Assembly: GCA_028688575.1 (NCBI GenBank)
Contig: JAQTXW010000016.1
Span: forward strand, 1-40,847
Source: Methylotenera sp.
GTDB taxonomy: Bacteria; Pseudomonadota; Gammaproteobacteria; Burkholderiales; Methylophilaceae
DNA: 40,847 nt
Reading direction: 5' to 3'
A program made the translations under genes and the position numbers. The notes under the pieces are model-generated. The model saw only the letters and a list, made by a program, of their open reading frames with translations, had not been told where the DNA came from and made no database searches. This document shows positions 9,497 to 18,423 of this stretch, one piece after another (within the stretch, counting starts at the first letter, position 1; each line of letters begins with the position of its first letter).

Positions 9497-9889
9497 TTAG
9501 CGTTTAGAGAATTGTTTACGACGACGCGCTTTACGTAAACCAACTTTTTTACGCTCAACTTCACGTGCATCACGTGTTACGAAGCCTGCATGTGATAACG
9601 CGCTTTTCAAGGCTGCATCGTAGTCAATCAGAGCACGCGTAATACCATGACGCACCGCACCTGCTTGCCCAGACTCACCGCCACCGATTACGTTAACCAT
9701 GATATCAAAACTTGCTGTGTTGTTAGTAAGCTCAAGGGGTTGACGCAGAATCATGCGTGATGTCACGCGTGAAAAGTATTCGTCAACTGGCTTATCATTC
9801 ACAATGATATTGCCTTTGCCTGCTTTTAAGAACACACGGGCCACTGAGCTTTTGCGGCGGCCTGTACCGTAATTATATTTACCGATCAT
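9497..9889 (-). CDS. rpsI: 30S ribosomal protein S9
   Basis: S9 is a small-subunit head protein whose C-terminal tail reaches the P-site tRNA. The 130-residue protein begins [20 protein letters not shown] and ends in the typical basic tail with [17 protein letters not shown]. Its Shine-Dalgarno sequence AAGGA overlaps the rplM stop codon (TAAGGA), which couples translation of the pair. The gene is followed by a strong terminator. Confidence 0.99.
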   Translation of the reverse strand: MIGKYNYGTGRRKSSVARVFLKAGKGNIIVNDKPVDEYFSRVTSRMILRQPLELTNNTASFDIMVNVIGGGESGQAGAVRHGITRALIDYDAALKSALSHAGFVTRDAREVERKKVGLRKARRRKQFSKR

Positions 9890-9898
9890 TTTTTATCC

Positions 9899-10327
9899 TT
9901 AGATGGTCAATGGTTGCGGTTGTTGTGCCGCATGGTCATGCTCATTGCCAGCATAAACCTTCATTTTTTTGATCATTGCATAGCCTAAAGGACCCTTAGG
10001 CAACATGCCTTTTACTGCTTTTTCCAAAGCGCGACCTGGGAAACGATCTTGCATTTTAGAAAATGTTGTCGTTGTGATACCACCTGGGTAGCCAGAGTGT
10101 CTGTGATAAAGCTTGTCGTCTGCCTTATTGCCTGTTACTTTTAATTTGTCGGCGTTAATCACGACAATATAATCACCTGTATCAACGTGAGGCGTATAAA
10201 TAGTTTTATGTTTGCCGCGTAAACGGTGTGCAATTGCGCTAGCTAGACGGCCTAGTACTAGGTCTGTGGCATCAACCACAAACCAATCGCGCTTCACTTC
10301 ATGTGATTTTGCTGAAAAGGTTTTCAT
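9899..10327 (-). CDS. rplM: 50S ribosomal protein L13
   Basis: L13 is an early-assembling large-subunit protein. The 142 residues match the family in length and show [35 protein letters not shown] and [19 protein letters not shown]. It is the first gene of the rplM-rpsI unit, driven by a strong promoter 40 bases upstream with an untranslated leader of about 30 bases. Confidence 0.99.
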   Translation of the reverse strand: MKTFSAKSHEVKRDWFVVDATDLVLGRLASAIAHRLRGKHKTIYTPHVDTGDYIVVINADKLKVTGNKADDKLYHRHSGYPGGITTTTFSKMQDRFPGRALEKAVKGMLPKGPLGYAMIKKMKVYAGNEHDHAAQQPQPLTI

Positions 10328-10367
10328 CGTGTTACCAATACTTATGAGCTAAAAAATTAAGAGGCGG

Positions 10368-10397
10368 ATTTTATGCCAAAGCAATACACCCTGTCAA
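10368..10397 (-). promoter_or_regulatory. Promoter of rplM-rpsI
   Basis: On the minus strand there is a perfect TTGACA -35 (10392-10397) and a TAAAAT -10 (10368-10373), 18 bases apart. A GC-rich discriminator CCGCC follows. The match to consensus suits a growth-rate-controlled ribosomal-protein operon. Confidence 0.8.
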
Positions 10398-10725
10398 ATA
10401 TAATTACACATTTATTTGCGTTTATTCTTGGATTAGCAATTCATGCCACTAAAAATCCATTAATCATGCTTATGATACACTTATGCTACATAAGTATACT
10501 TAACATTAAGACCATATCAAACCCGCCTATTTTTCATACCATATAGTTGGCATGAAAAGTTGCTAAATGCATGCCGAACTGTTTAACTGGGGTGGCATCA
10601 TGAGCACTCTGGCACAAATTGTGCTTTTCATTCACTTAAAGTAATGTTACAAATATCAACTGATTACTCAAGAACTTAGCGTGTATGATTATACACGCCA
10701 ACATGAGCGAAGCAGTCTTAACTCT
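10398..10725. other. Intergenic region with three palindromes
   Basis: This 328-base gap between divergent rplM and the FimV-like gene has no convincing gene. It contains an imperfect hairpin at 10545-10580 (AGTTGGCATG against CATGCC-g-AACT, loop of 15), a 13-base palindrome GCACAAATTGTGC at 10612-10624, and GTGTATgattATACAC at 10681-10696. The last overlaps TATGAT, a possible -10 box for the FimV-like gene. A 25-codon frame at 10567-10644 overlaps the first palindrome and is too short to support. Confidence 0.4.
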
Positions 10726-12812
10726 ATGAAAAAAAACATATTTTGAGATTTTTAATCCTCTTATTCTTGGCATATAGCAACGCCAGCCTAGCGCTTGGTC
10801 TCGGTGAGGCCAAACTCAAGTCACACCTGGGCGAAGCGTTTTCCGCTTCAATTATCCTCACTGATGTTGAGAAATCGACAGATATTGCCTGCTTTACTGT
10901 CACCGAAAATAGCGAGACCCCAGCGTTCAGAAAGGTTTCTGCTACGCTCGGTGTTGGCGGCAGTGAATATTGGCTCAGTGTGAAAACCTCAAATATTATT
11001 AATGAGCCAATCATTAATCTTAAAGTCACCCACCATTGCGCACCGCAAATTAACCGTGAATACGTATTGCTGCTTGACCCCGCCCCTTTTAAGAATACCG
11101 CACTCAATAGTGACGCCGCGACCGCCGCTGCTGCCAGCAAAGGCAAACCCTCTGCAACGAAATCAACATCTCTGGAACAAAAAGCCGTCACACCAAAACC
11201 CGCTAAAAAAAGCAAGCGCGCCAGAAAAACAACCCCGACTGACACTGTAGATCAAAAACTAATGGAAGCTTATGTAGGCAAACAGGCGTCAGCTTCATTA
11301 GCACCAGAAAATATTGCCGTCATCCCTACCACACAAGCTAAAGAAACCACTAAGCCTTTTCTGAAAATTTCCACTGGGAGTTTTGTCGATGACCAGCTAC
11401 CTCATCTCGCACTGCGTCTGGAAACTGCAATTGATTTCAACAGAACGGTGCCCACTGCCACACCTCTAAATGAAGAGGTTTTAGATGAAGTGACTGTGAT
11501 GGCCAATCGTTTGGCGCACTTAGAAAAACAGCTAATCGGCCTGCAAAATAAAAATGCTCAATTAATGCATGAGAATGCAGAGGCAAAGCTGTTACTAACT
11601 GAACAGAAATACGCGTGGTTAGACTATTTACTGATACTGGTCGGCATTGTTATTACACTGCTCGCTGCAGAGTGGTTAAGACGCGTTATCGTAAACAAAA
11701 AACTAAACCAACAGGAATCCAGCTGGTTTGAAGAAGAACAGCGTTCCTTGGACGACACACAAGTTTCGTCAACCGACGCAAAACACCATCCTGAAAATAT
11801 GCCTTTTTCAGACCCTTATTTTGATGATGCGCTATACCAAGGCTACAGTGCAACACACGACGCTGCTGGAGCCTTATCGTTCACTGAAGCTGTTGAGGAG
11901 GGTCATGAGTCCATACTGGAGAATGCAGAGGTGTTTATCGAACATGGCCGTCCTGCCTTAGCCATTCAACTACTACAAAGCCATTTGACTGATTTTCCAT
12001 CTGAATCACCCAAGATATGGCTTAAATTACTTGAACTGCTCGTTGCAGAGGATGATGAGAACGCGTACGAAAAAGCCAAAACCGAGTGCAACCAATACTT
12101 TAATATCAAATTACCAGAATTTGCGGGATTTGCGGTCAAAGACATTTCGTCTATTGAAGATTTCCCGCATATCGTTTCCAAGCTTGAGGGGGTGTGGAGT
12201 TCTCAATTTGCAGTGGAATTTCTTGATGACCTTATTTACAACCAAGCATCCCAGCCAAGAGAGGGCTTTAGTCGCGCGACATTTGACGAGCTATTTTTAC
12301 TTAAAAAAATTGCCGAAATGATTTCTGGCAATAAGCCCCTTGCACAAAATGCCTTGCATCAGCATCAAACCAGTCAGCCTGTGTTGAACAATCAAGCATT
12401 TAACCAGGCTGCTTTTAGTCGCAAAGCGAATGAAAAGGAGCCCAATTTAATCGAGCAAGCTGTTGCCAATCACCCGGAGAAAGCTGAGAACATCAGCGAA
12501 AAAAATAGCCTGGATACCCATATTGCCGCATTTCAGCCTGTGCCTTCTTATGATGTAGATTTGCTATTAGATTTTGACCATGACCAGGCTGAGGCGTCAG
12601 AGGCAAGCGCCAATGAGCCCGCACTTAGCTCCTCTGGTTTTGAAAAGCCTGCTGACCACAACACAGAAGCAGATGAAATTGATTTTTCATTACCCATCAT
12701 TACAACAGAAAATGAGACATTGCCCTTCGAAACTGAGAAAAATAAATCAGAACCAACTCAGGATAAATCGGGCAATATCATCGAATGGGACTTACCCAAA
12801 CTAGATCACTAG
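10726..12812 (+). CDS. FimV-like protein with slippery poly-A start region
   Basis: FimV-family proteins are inner-membrane proteins with a peptidoglycan-side region and a cytoplasmic TPR region, linked to type IV pili and polarity. Long reading begins at TTG 10743 (689 residues), which has no ribosome binding site. An ATG at 10726 would give a classic basic signal-peptide start but runs into a stop after six codons. One extra A in the A8 tract (10729-10736), or a -1 slip at A AAA AAC, joins it to the long frame. The FimV N-terminal domain LGLGEAKLKSHLGEAFSA comes first, then a Lys/Pro/Thr-rich stretch, a coiled coil around 245-288, one membrane helix around 294-312 and an acidic C-terminal half with a TPR-like segment (GRPALAIQLLQSHLTDFP). 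I see no LysM motif. It is probably a secondary FimV homologue; the pseudogene possibility remains. Confidence 0.75.
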
Positions 12813-12966
12813 TCTGTGAGAATGCTGGCTGTGATAATAGAGATTTCTCTCAGCCCCTCCTCTACAAAGAGTCTACGAATGACAGCGTGAAGGTTAGATG
12901 TAAACCACCTCTCAATGTATGTAACGGACAGCAAATCGACGCGCACGTGGTGCTAACGACTTAATT

Positions 12967-13847
12967 TCAAAAATACATTTGCATTAAGTAATGCGCAAGC
13001 AATCCGAAAAATACTGCGCCGCCCAAGCTGTTATTACCTAAAAATGCTTTAAAACAAGCCGCTCTATCTCGCAACCTGATGAGCTTATAGTGGTGCACGG
13101 CCACACCCGCAGCAAAAACCAGACCCAGGTAATAAAATAAACTCATCTGCAATTGATAGCCCACGACCACGAGCAGACATATTGCCATGGCATAGCAAAC
13201 CATTACAGCCAGCACATCAAAACGGCCGAACGTAATCGCTGAAGATCTGATACCGATTTTTAAATCGTCCTCGCGATCCACCATTGCATACTCAGTGTCG
13301 TAAGCAATCGCCCAAAACACGTTGGCCAGCAGCAGTAGCCACGCAATGGCTGGAATATCATCATTAATCGCAGCAAATGCCATAGGCACGCCAAACCCAA
13401 ATGCAATGCCTAAGTATGCTTGCGGTATGGCGAAAAAGCGCTTGGTCAGCGGATAAGTGACTGCCAGAAACATGGCAGCGATTGATAATTTTATCGTCAA
13501 AAAATTCAGAAAGCTTACCAATCCAAAAGCCACCAGGCTTAATAGCAGCGCAAGTACATAAGCCTCTTTTTACTCACTTCATTGCTCGGCAGTGGACGAT
13601 GCTGCGTACGCGCTACCAGACCATCATACCGATGGTCAGCAATGTCATTCATCACGCAGCCAGCACTACGCATTAGCACGGTGCCTGTCAGAAATATCAC
13701 TACGATAACCCAGTCTGGCCTGCCATTGCCCGCAATCAGCAGTGCCCACATTGTCGGCCAAAGTAATAGCAGGATTCCAATGGGTTTGTCCAAACGCATT
13801 AAACGTTCGTAACCGTTTATTTTTTCAGAGATTTGTTGCAGGTTCAT
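12967..13847 (-). pseudogene. ubiA: 4-hydroxybenzoate polyprenyltransferase, frameshifted
   Basis: UbiA attaches the polyprenyl tail to 4-hydroxybenzoate in ubiquinone synthesis, in the inner membrane. The gene is split into two overlapping frames: residues 1-102 from ATG 13847 with the first Asp motif NDIADHRYDG, and a second part down to 12967 with the second Asp motif [12 protein letters not shown]. The break lies in a run of five A (plus-strand T, 13567-13571). One more A there restores [19 protein letters not shown] and a continuous protein of about 293 residues, the normal size. The ATG overlaps the ubiC stop by four bases. As ubiquinone is expected to be essential in an aerobe and all other parts are intact, a sequencing undercall is at least as likely as true loss. 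Confidence 0.85.
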
Positions 13848-14449
13848 GGGGTGATATACGGCAAGAAAACTTCGGTAACCATAATCTTAGCGCAATTTAA
13901 ACTGAAAACCGAGCGTCGCGCCCAAAGGTAGATAGGTTTGTGATGCAGATGTTTGACTGCTTGTCGATATAAAGCATGATTTGCAGTTAGTTTCTTATAA
14001 CTCAGAGGCGTGCGTTTGACTTTGGGGTTGGCAAACAAGGTAGCTCCAAGTGGCTTATTTCCTAAACGCCCCAGACCGCGCCAATCACCCCGCAAACTCC
14101 TGAGCGGTAGCACGCTATGTGCAAACACGACTGGCTTGCCTCCGCCATACAATACCACTTCACGGTTCAGTGCAATATCACCAGATCTCAAATATAAGAT
14201 ATCTAGCTCTTCCTGGCTTGGCTTAGCATATCGCACAACTAAAGACTGGACTGAAAAATCTCGATAGCGTTTTTGAAGTCTAGCCGTAAGCGAACCGCGC
14301 TCTATCAGCCACGTATGATAAAGAAAGCTTGAAAATGGCACTTCTAGCCATTTATAACGCGGATGCAATGATGTTTTATGGACTTTCACGTTTGGAATTA
14401 TCGCACAGCACACACCAATTCGCTCGCATAGCCACTTATCTCCCAACAC
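13844..14449 (-). CDS. ubiC: Chorismate lyase
   Basis: UbiC removes pyruvate from chorismate to give 4-hydroxybenzoate, the first committed ubiquinone precursor, and hands it to UbiA. Recognisable parts are LIERGSLTARLQKRY near the start, GDWRGLGRLGNKPLGATLF in the middle and LWARRSVF near the end. The length of up to 201 residues is close to the family range. The start is unclear: GTG 14449 opens the frame without a Shine-Dalgarno site, and the first 25 residues are not family-like, so an internal start is possible. It overlaps ubiA by ATGA. Confidence 0.85.
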   Translation of the reverse strand: MLGDKWLCERIGVCCAIIPNVKVHKTSLHPRYKWLEVPFSSFLYHTWLIERGSLTARLQKRYRDFSVQSLVVRYAKPSQEELDILYLRSGDIALNREVVLYGGGKPVVFAHSVLPLRSLRGDWRGLGRLGNKPLGATLFANPKVKRTPLSYKKLTANHALYRQAVKHLHHKPIYLWARRSVFSLNCAKIMVTEVFLPYITP

Positions 14450-14591
14450 CCAACGTAGGTACGATAAAGCGTTTTCTTAACACTTCTTTACAGTTGGCTG
14501 CCACATCGCAAAGCTTAAGCGTTTAAAATAAGATTCAAATTCCACGACATGTATATGCTGATTAACACAAAACCGAGAGAAAGTAATTTAA

Positions 14592-15323
14592 ATGGCCAAC
14601 AAAATGCTCAATCGAAAAATATCTTGGGTTTTCTCTTCCGTTTTGATTGTATTTTCAACTTTTTCTATCGCCAAGGACAATCCTGTGAAAAATGCATGGT
14701 TTGAACACACAAGTTGCAACTTGCTCAAAATAAATAAATTTAATTCGATTTCTGACCATCGCGTCATGCGTAGCGTCACAATCCATGACCATAACACCAT
14801 CAAAAATTTTATAGCTCGCATTTCCGCCATTCCTGCTAATGGCGACATGATGATTTCTTTTGGCCCCAAAGCTGAAGTAAGCAATCTTGAATTTCATTGT
14901 GAGAACAAAATCCAGACGATTGCAATCTATGGCAAAAGATTCAAAACTCCCTCTACTGGGTTTAATTCAGGCAAAAATGAAACTGAGGAACAACTTTACC
15001 AAGATATCGATGGCCTACTCTTTCCAGATTTCAACAAAATCATTCTGAAAGTGAAAGATCTCGCTCTGCCATTCAAGGATTTTTCCATCACATACAAGGG
15101 CGAAGAGTTCAAAGATTTTTCACCCAAAACTATCACTTACAAAGTAGACAATTTTTTAATTACCGATCGCAGCAGCAAAGAGCAGAGTGTACAAATTATC
15201 TCTGGCCAAATTCCGCCACCACCTCATCAAATCGAGATCAATCGCAAAAAAACCACGCTACTGACCTATGAAACTAAAAATAATTTCAGGTTATTTCCGC
15301 AACATTTCCAGATTGTTCGATGA
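14592..15323 (+). CDS. Secreted protein of unknown function
   Basis: I do not recognise the family. The 243-residue product has a good signal peptide: basic NRK at residues 7-9, a hydrophobic core WVFSSVLIVFSTFS and a likely cut after SIA at residue 27. This sends it to the periplasm or outside. The mature part has only two cysteines, C42 and C102 by my count, which could pair, and it is rich in Lys, Asn, Phe and beta-type alternation. GAGAAAG precedes the ATG. It stands alone between the divergent ubiC and the convergent recG and its A+T content is higher than its neighbours, hinting at recent arrival or weak constraint. No function is claimed. Confidence 0.75.
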   Translation: MANKMLNRKISWVFSSVLIVFSTFSIAKDNPVKNAWFEHTSCNLLKINKFNSISDHRVMRSVTIHDHNTIKNFIARISAIPANGDMMISFGPKAEVSNLEFHCENKIQTIAIYGKRFKTPSTGFNSGKNETEEQLYQDIDGLLFPDFNKIILKVKDLALPFKDFSITYKGEEFKDFSPKTITYKVDNFLITDRSSKEQSVQIISGQIPPPPHQIEINRKKTTLLTYETKNNFRLFPQHFQIVR

Positions 15324-15369
15324 CTTTGCATACTGGGACTGAAAAATTACCATCGACTTCACCATGCGA

Positions 15370-17409
15370 TTAAACTTTTACGTATTCCCCTGCGCTCATC
15401 ATCCAGCGGCTTAAATGTTGTTCCACTTCTAATGGATATGCCTGCAGCAACTTATCCGCAGTTAACTTAGCTGACTCTAGCAAATCCGCATCCCGCTCCA
15501 AGTCAGCAATTTTAAGCATGGGTACGCCACTCTGCCTCACCCCTAACAGCTCACCAGGCCCGCGGATATGCAAATCCGCCTGCGCAATGGCAAACCCATC
15601 ATTGCTCTCATAAATCACTTTTAATCGCGCGCGCGCGGTTTCAGAAAGTTTATTTTGGTAAAGCAGAATACAGGTGCTTTTACTGGCGCCACGACCCACG
15701 CGTCCTCGTAGCTGGTGCAATTGAGACAAGCCCATGCGCTCAGCATGTTCAATCACCATCAAACTGGCATTAGGCACGTCTACTCCGACCTCTATGACCG
15801 TAGTCGCCACCAGCAACTGCACCTCACCTGCGCTAAAAGCTGCCATAACCGACTGCTTTTCGGCTGGCTTCATACGCCCATGTACAAGTCCAACGGTAAG
15901 CTCGGGTAATTCCTGTCGCAATAAAGTATAAGTATCATTGGCGGTTGCCAATTGCAATGTTTCAGACTCCTCAATCAGCGGGCATACCCAGTAAGCCTGA
16001 TTGCCCTGCAAACACGCGTCGCGTACGCGCTGCAGAATCTCTTCACGACGTACATCCGAAACCAGCTTGGTAACAACCGGTGTGCGGCCAGGCGGCAGTT
16101 CATCAATCACCGATACATCTAAATCTGCGTAATAGCTCATCGATAAAGTGCGGGGTATGGGTGTGGCGCTCATCATGAGCTGGTGGGGCTCTGGCTGACC
16201 CTTTTGCCGCAATGCCAGGCGCTGATGCACGCCAAAGCGGTGCTGCTCATCAATAATCGCCAAGCCTAATTTTTTAAATTGCACCGCATCCTGAAACAAG
16301 GCATGCGTCCCCACCACTAACTGCGCACAGCCTGAGGCGATGGCTGCCAATGCTGCATCACGGTCTTTCTTACCCTGACTGCCAGTGAGCCATGCAATTT
16401 CAATATTTAACGGGGCGAGCCACATGATCATCTTACGGTAATGCTGTTCAGCCAGAATTTCTGTCGGCGCCATCAAGGCAACCTGCCAGCCATTTTCGAT
16501 ACTTTGCAATGCCGCCATACAGGCCACTATGGTTTTGCCACTCCCAACATCGCCTTGCAAAAGGCGCTGCATAGGGTGAGGCTGTGTTAAATCCTGCTCG
16601 ATTTCCAGCGCGACCTTTTGTTGTGATGCGGTAAGTGCAAATGGCAAGTTTTTAAGTAATGCCGAAACCAACTGCCTGGAAGGCTTAAATTGTGGCGCAC
16701 TCACGCTACGCCGTCTTGCATAGTGCTTGCGCATTGAAAGCTGCTGCGCGAGCAATTCATCAAACGCCAACCTACGCCAGTGTGGAGTGGTTTTTTGTTC
16801 TAAAGCATGCAGACTCACCTCTGGTGGCGGATGATGTAAAGCCTGCAGGCTTTCAACAAAACTCGGAAGTTTTAAATTGGCATACACGTCAGCAGGCAGC
16901 GTTTCTGCGAGATTAGCTTGCGTGAGTGCCATACGGATAGCCTTGCGAATACTAGGTTGAGTAAGCCCTGCCACAGTCGGGTAAACGGGTGTAAGCGTTT
17001 CAGCCACCTCGGTTGTAGCACCCACGGCCTTACAGGTCGGATGCACCATCTCATAGCCAAAAAAGCCATGGCGTACTTCACCATAAACACGCAGTTGAGC
17101 CCCCGCTTTGAGCGCCGCAATCTGGCTAGGATAAAAATGTAAAAAGCGCAAAGTGAGTTGACCACTCGCATCTTCTATTCTTGAAATTAAGGCCTTGCGA
17201 GGTTTGTAGCTGACTTCGGTATGAACAATCTCGCCTTCAACCTGTGCTGACTCACCCATGCGCAAATCACGAATAGGCGTGATATGCGTTTCATCGATGT
17301 AGCGCAATGGCAGGTGCAATAATAAAGACTGTAGGTCACCAATGCCAAGCTTAGCCAGATTGGCGACAAGTGGCTTGCTAAATACTTTGATATTGCTGAG
17401 TGCAGTCAT
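15370..17409 (-). CDS. recG: ATP-dependent DNA helicase RecG
   Basis: RecG remodels branched DNA and drives fork reversal during repair. The 679-residue protein has an N-terminal wedge domain (OB fold, about residues 45-140), then helicase motifs: GDVGSGKT at 286-293, DEQH at 387-390, SATPIPRT at 414-421, and a C-terminal helicase lobe with QLRGRVGRG. The C-terminus carries the TRG-like region used for fork reversal. It is the last gene of the leftward block, nine bases after the peroxiredoxin stop. Confidence 0.97.
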   Translation of the reverse strand: MTALSNIKVFSKPLVANLAKLGIGDLQSLLLHLPLRYIDETHITPIRDLRMGESAQVEGEIVHTEVSYKPRKALISRIEDASGQLTLRFLHFYPSQIAALKAGAQLRVYGEVRHGFFGYEMVHPTCKAVGATTEVAETLTPVYPTVAGLTQPSIRKAIRMALTQANLAETLPADVYANLKLPSFVESLQALHHPPPEVSLHALEQKTTPHWRRLAFDELLAQQLSMRKHYARRRSVSAPQFKPSRQLVSALLKNLPFALTASQQKVALEIEQDLTQPHPMQRLLQGDVGSGKTIVACMAALQSIENGWQVALMAPTEILAEQHYRKMIMWLAPLNIEIAWLTGSQGKKDRDAALAAIASGCAQLVVGTHALFQDAVQFKKLGLAIIDEQHRFGVHQRLALRQKGQPEPHQLMMSATPIPRTLSMSYYADLDVSVIDELPPGRTPVVTKLVSDVRREEILQRVRDACLQGNQAYWVCPLIEESETLQLATANDTYTLLRQELPELTVGLVHGRMKPAEKQSVMAAFSAGEVQLLVATTVIEVGVDVPNASLMVIEHAERMGLSQLHQLRGRVGRGASKSTCILLYQNKLSETARARLKVIYESNDGFAIAQADLHIRGPGELLGVRQSGVPMLKIADLERDADLLESAKLTADKLLQAYPLEVEQHLSRWMMSAGEYVKV

Positions 17410-17418
17410 ATGGCAATA

Positions 17419-17976
17419 CTACTGGTTTTTTAACCAATCGATCACTTGCGCTGCATTTTGATTAGGTGGAAACACTGGGTAAAAAACTTTGTTAATCACG
17501 CCCAATTCTGCAACGATTGTCAGCCTTTTATATAACGCAAGCTCCCTCACCTTGAATGTGGGTAAATTCAACGCATTCCGTAACAGGAAATCACAATCAC
17601 TCAGCAAATCAAAAGGTAAATGTAGGCGATTCTTGAGTTCTGATTGATACGCTGTACTTTGTGAACTCAGCCCATAAACCACCGTGTTTAAAGCTCGCAA
17701 CTCCTGATAATGGTTGCTGAAGTCACAAGCCTGTGGCGTGCATCCTCTTGCACCTGGTATTGCATCCCAACCAACGGGGAGCGCAACATCTGGACGGCCA
17801 GTAAGCGGATAAATATAAACAACCAGACGATGCTTAATGTGGGATAAATCCACAGTATGTCCATTTGTAGATTTAAAGGAAATACTAGGTAAATACGTAC
17901 CTTCCAGATGGGCAGCCAGCCCATCATCAACAGGTATTGGCAGCTCGTCTGGCAAGGTATTGAACTGACTATTCAC
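17419..17976 (-). CDS. Peroxiredoxin, PrxQ/AhpC-TSA type with CX4C
   Basis: Thioredoxin-fold peroxidase expected to reduce H2O2 or organic peroxides. The 185-residue sequence has C79 and C84 in GCTPQACDF; the CX4C spacing is that of PrxQ/BCP enzymes with peroxidatic and resolving cysteines in one helix. Between the YPLTG strand end and this motif there is a longer loop (GRPDVALPVGWDAIPGARG) than in E. coli BCP; I have seen this loop style in a distinct redoxin subgroup. It lies between ridA and recG in a packed leftward unit, which suggests co-expression with repair functions. Confidence 0.85.
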   Translation of the reverse strand: MNSQFNTLPDELPIPVDDGLAAHLEGTYLPSISFKSTNGHTVDLSHIKHRLVVYIYPLTGRPDVALPVGWDAIPGARGCTPQACDFSNHYQELRALNTVVYGLSSQSTAYQSELKNRLHLPFDLLSDCDFLLRNALNLPTFKVRELALYKRLTIVAELGVINKVFYPVFPPNQNAAQVIDWLKNQ

Positions 17977-17987
17977 ACCAGCAAATA

Positions 17988-18371
17988 CTAGCCTGCAATC
18001 ACCATCACGCCATCGGCCTCTACCAATGCATTACGTGGCAGAGAAGCCACACCCACCGCTGCACGTGCTGGATATGGCTGACTGAAGTACTCGGCCATAA
18101 TGGTATTGACCAAAGTAAAGTGCGACAAATCGGTTAAAAAAATATTTAATTTCACCACATCGCCTAAACTACCACCAGAGGCTTCAGCCACTGCTTTTAA
18201 GTTAGTAAATACGCGATGCACTTGTGCCTCTATGCCTTCAACCAGCTGCATGCTGGCAGGATCCAAGCCTATCTGGCCTGACAAATAAACCGTATCACCA
18301 ACTTTAACCGCTTGCGAGTAAGTCCCTATTGCTGCTGGTGCACCTTGTGTTTGAATAATTTGTTTTGTCAT
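17988..18371 (-). CDS. ridA: RidA family reactive enamine/imine deaminase
   Basis: RidA hydrolyses 2-aminoacrylate and related imines released by PLP enzymes, protecting cells from damage. The 127-residue protein has the usual length and the signatures [21 protein letters not shown] and [14 protein letters not shown], in which the conserved arginine binds the substrate carboxylate. It lies 52 bases after spoT and 11 before the peroxiredoxin gene, on the same strand. SpoT-RidA adjacency is frequent in proteobacteria. Confidence 0.96.
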   Translation of the reverse strand: MTKQIIQTQGAPAAIGTYSQAVKVGDTVYLSGQIGLDPASMQLVEGIEAQVHRVFTNLKAVAEASGGSLGDVVKLNIFLTDLSHFTLVNTIMAEYFSQPYPARAAVGVASLPRNALVEADGVMVIAG

Positions 18372-18423
18372 TTGATTTAAATCACTATTAAGTTATTAAG
18401 AAGTTTATTTTTTGCACGCTTAA

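Noticed and set aside
10567-10644. 25-codon hydrophobic ORF in the rplM/FimV-like gap
   Set aside because: It has no good ribosome binding site, lies over a hairpin and is within chance expectation.
14655-14897. Minus-strand ORF opposite the secreted protein gene
   Set aside because: It lacks family features and a signal, while the plus frame has a proper signal peptide and ribosome binding site.
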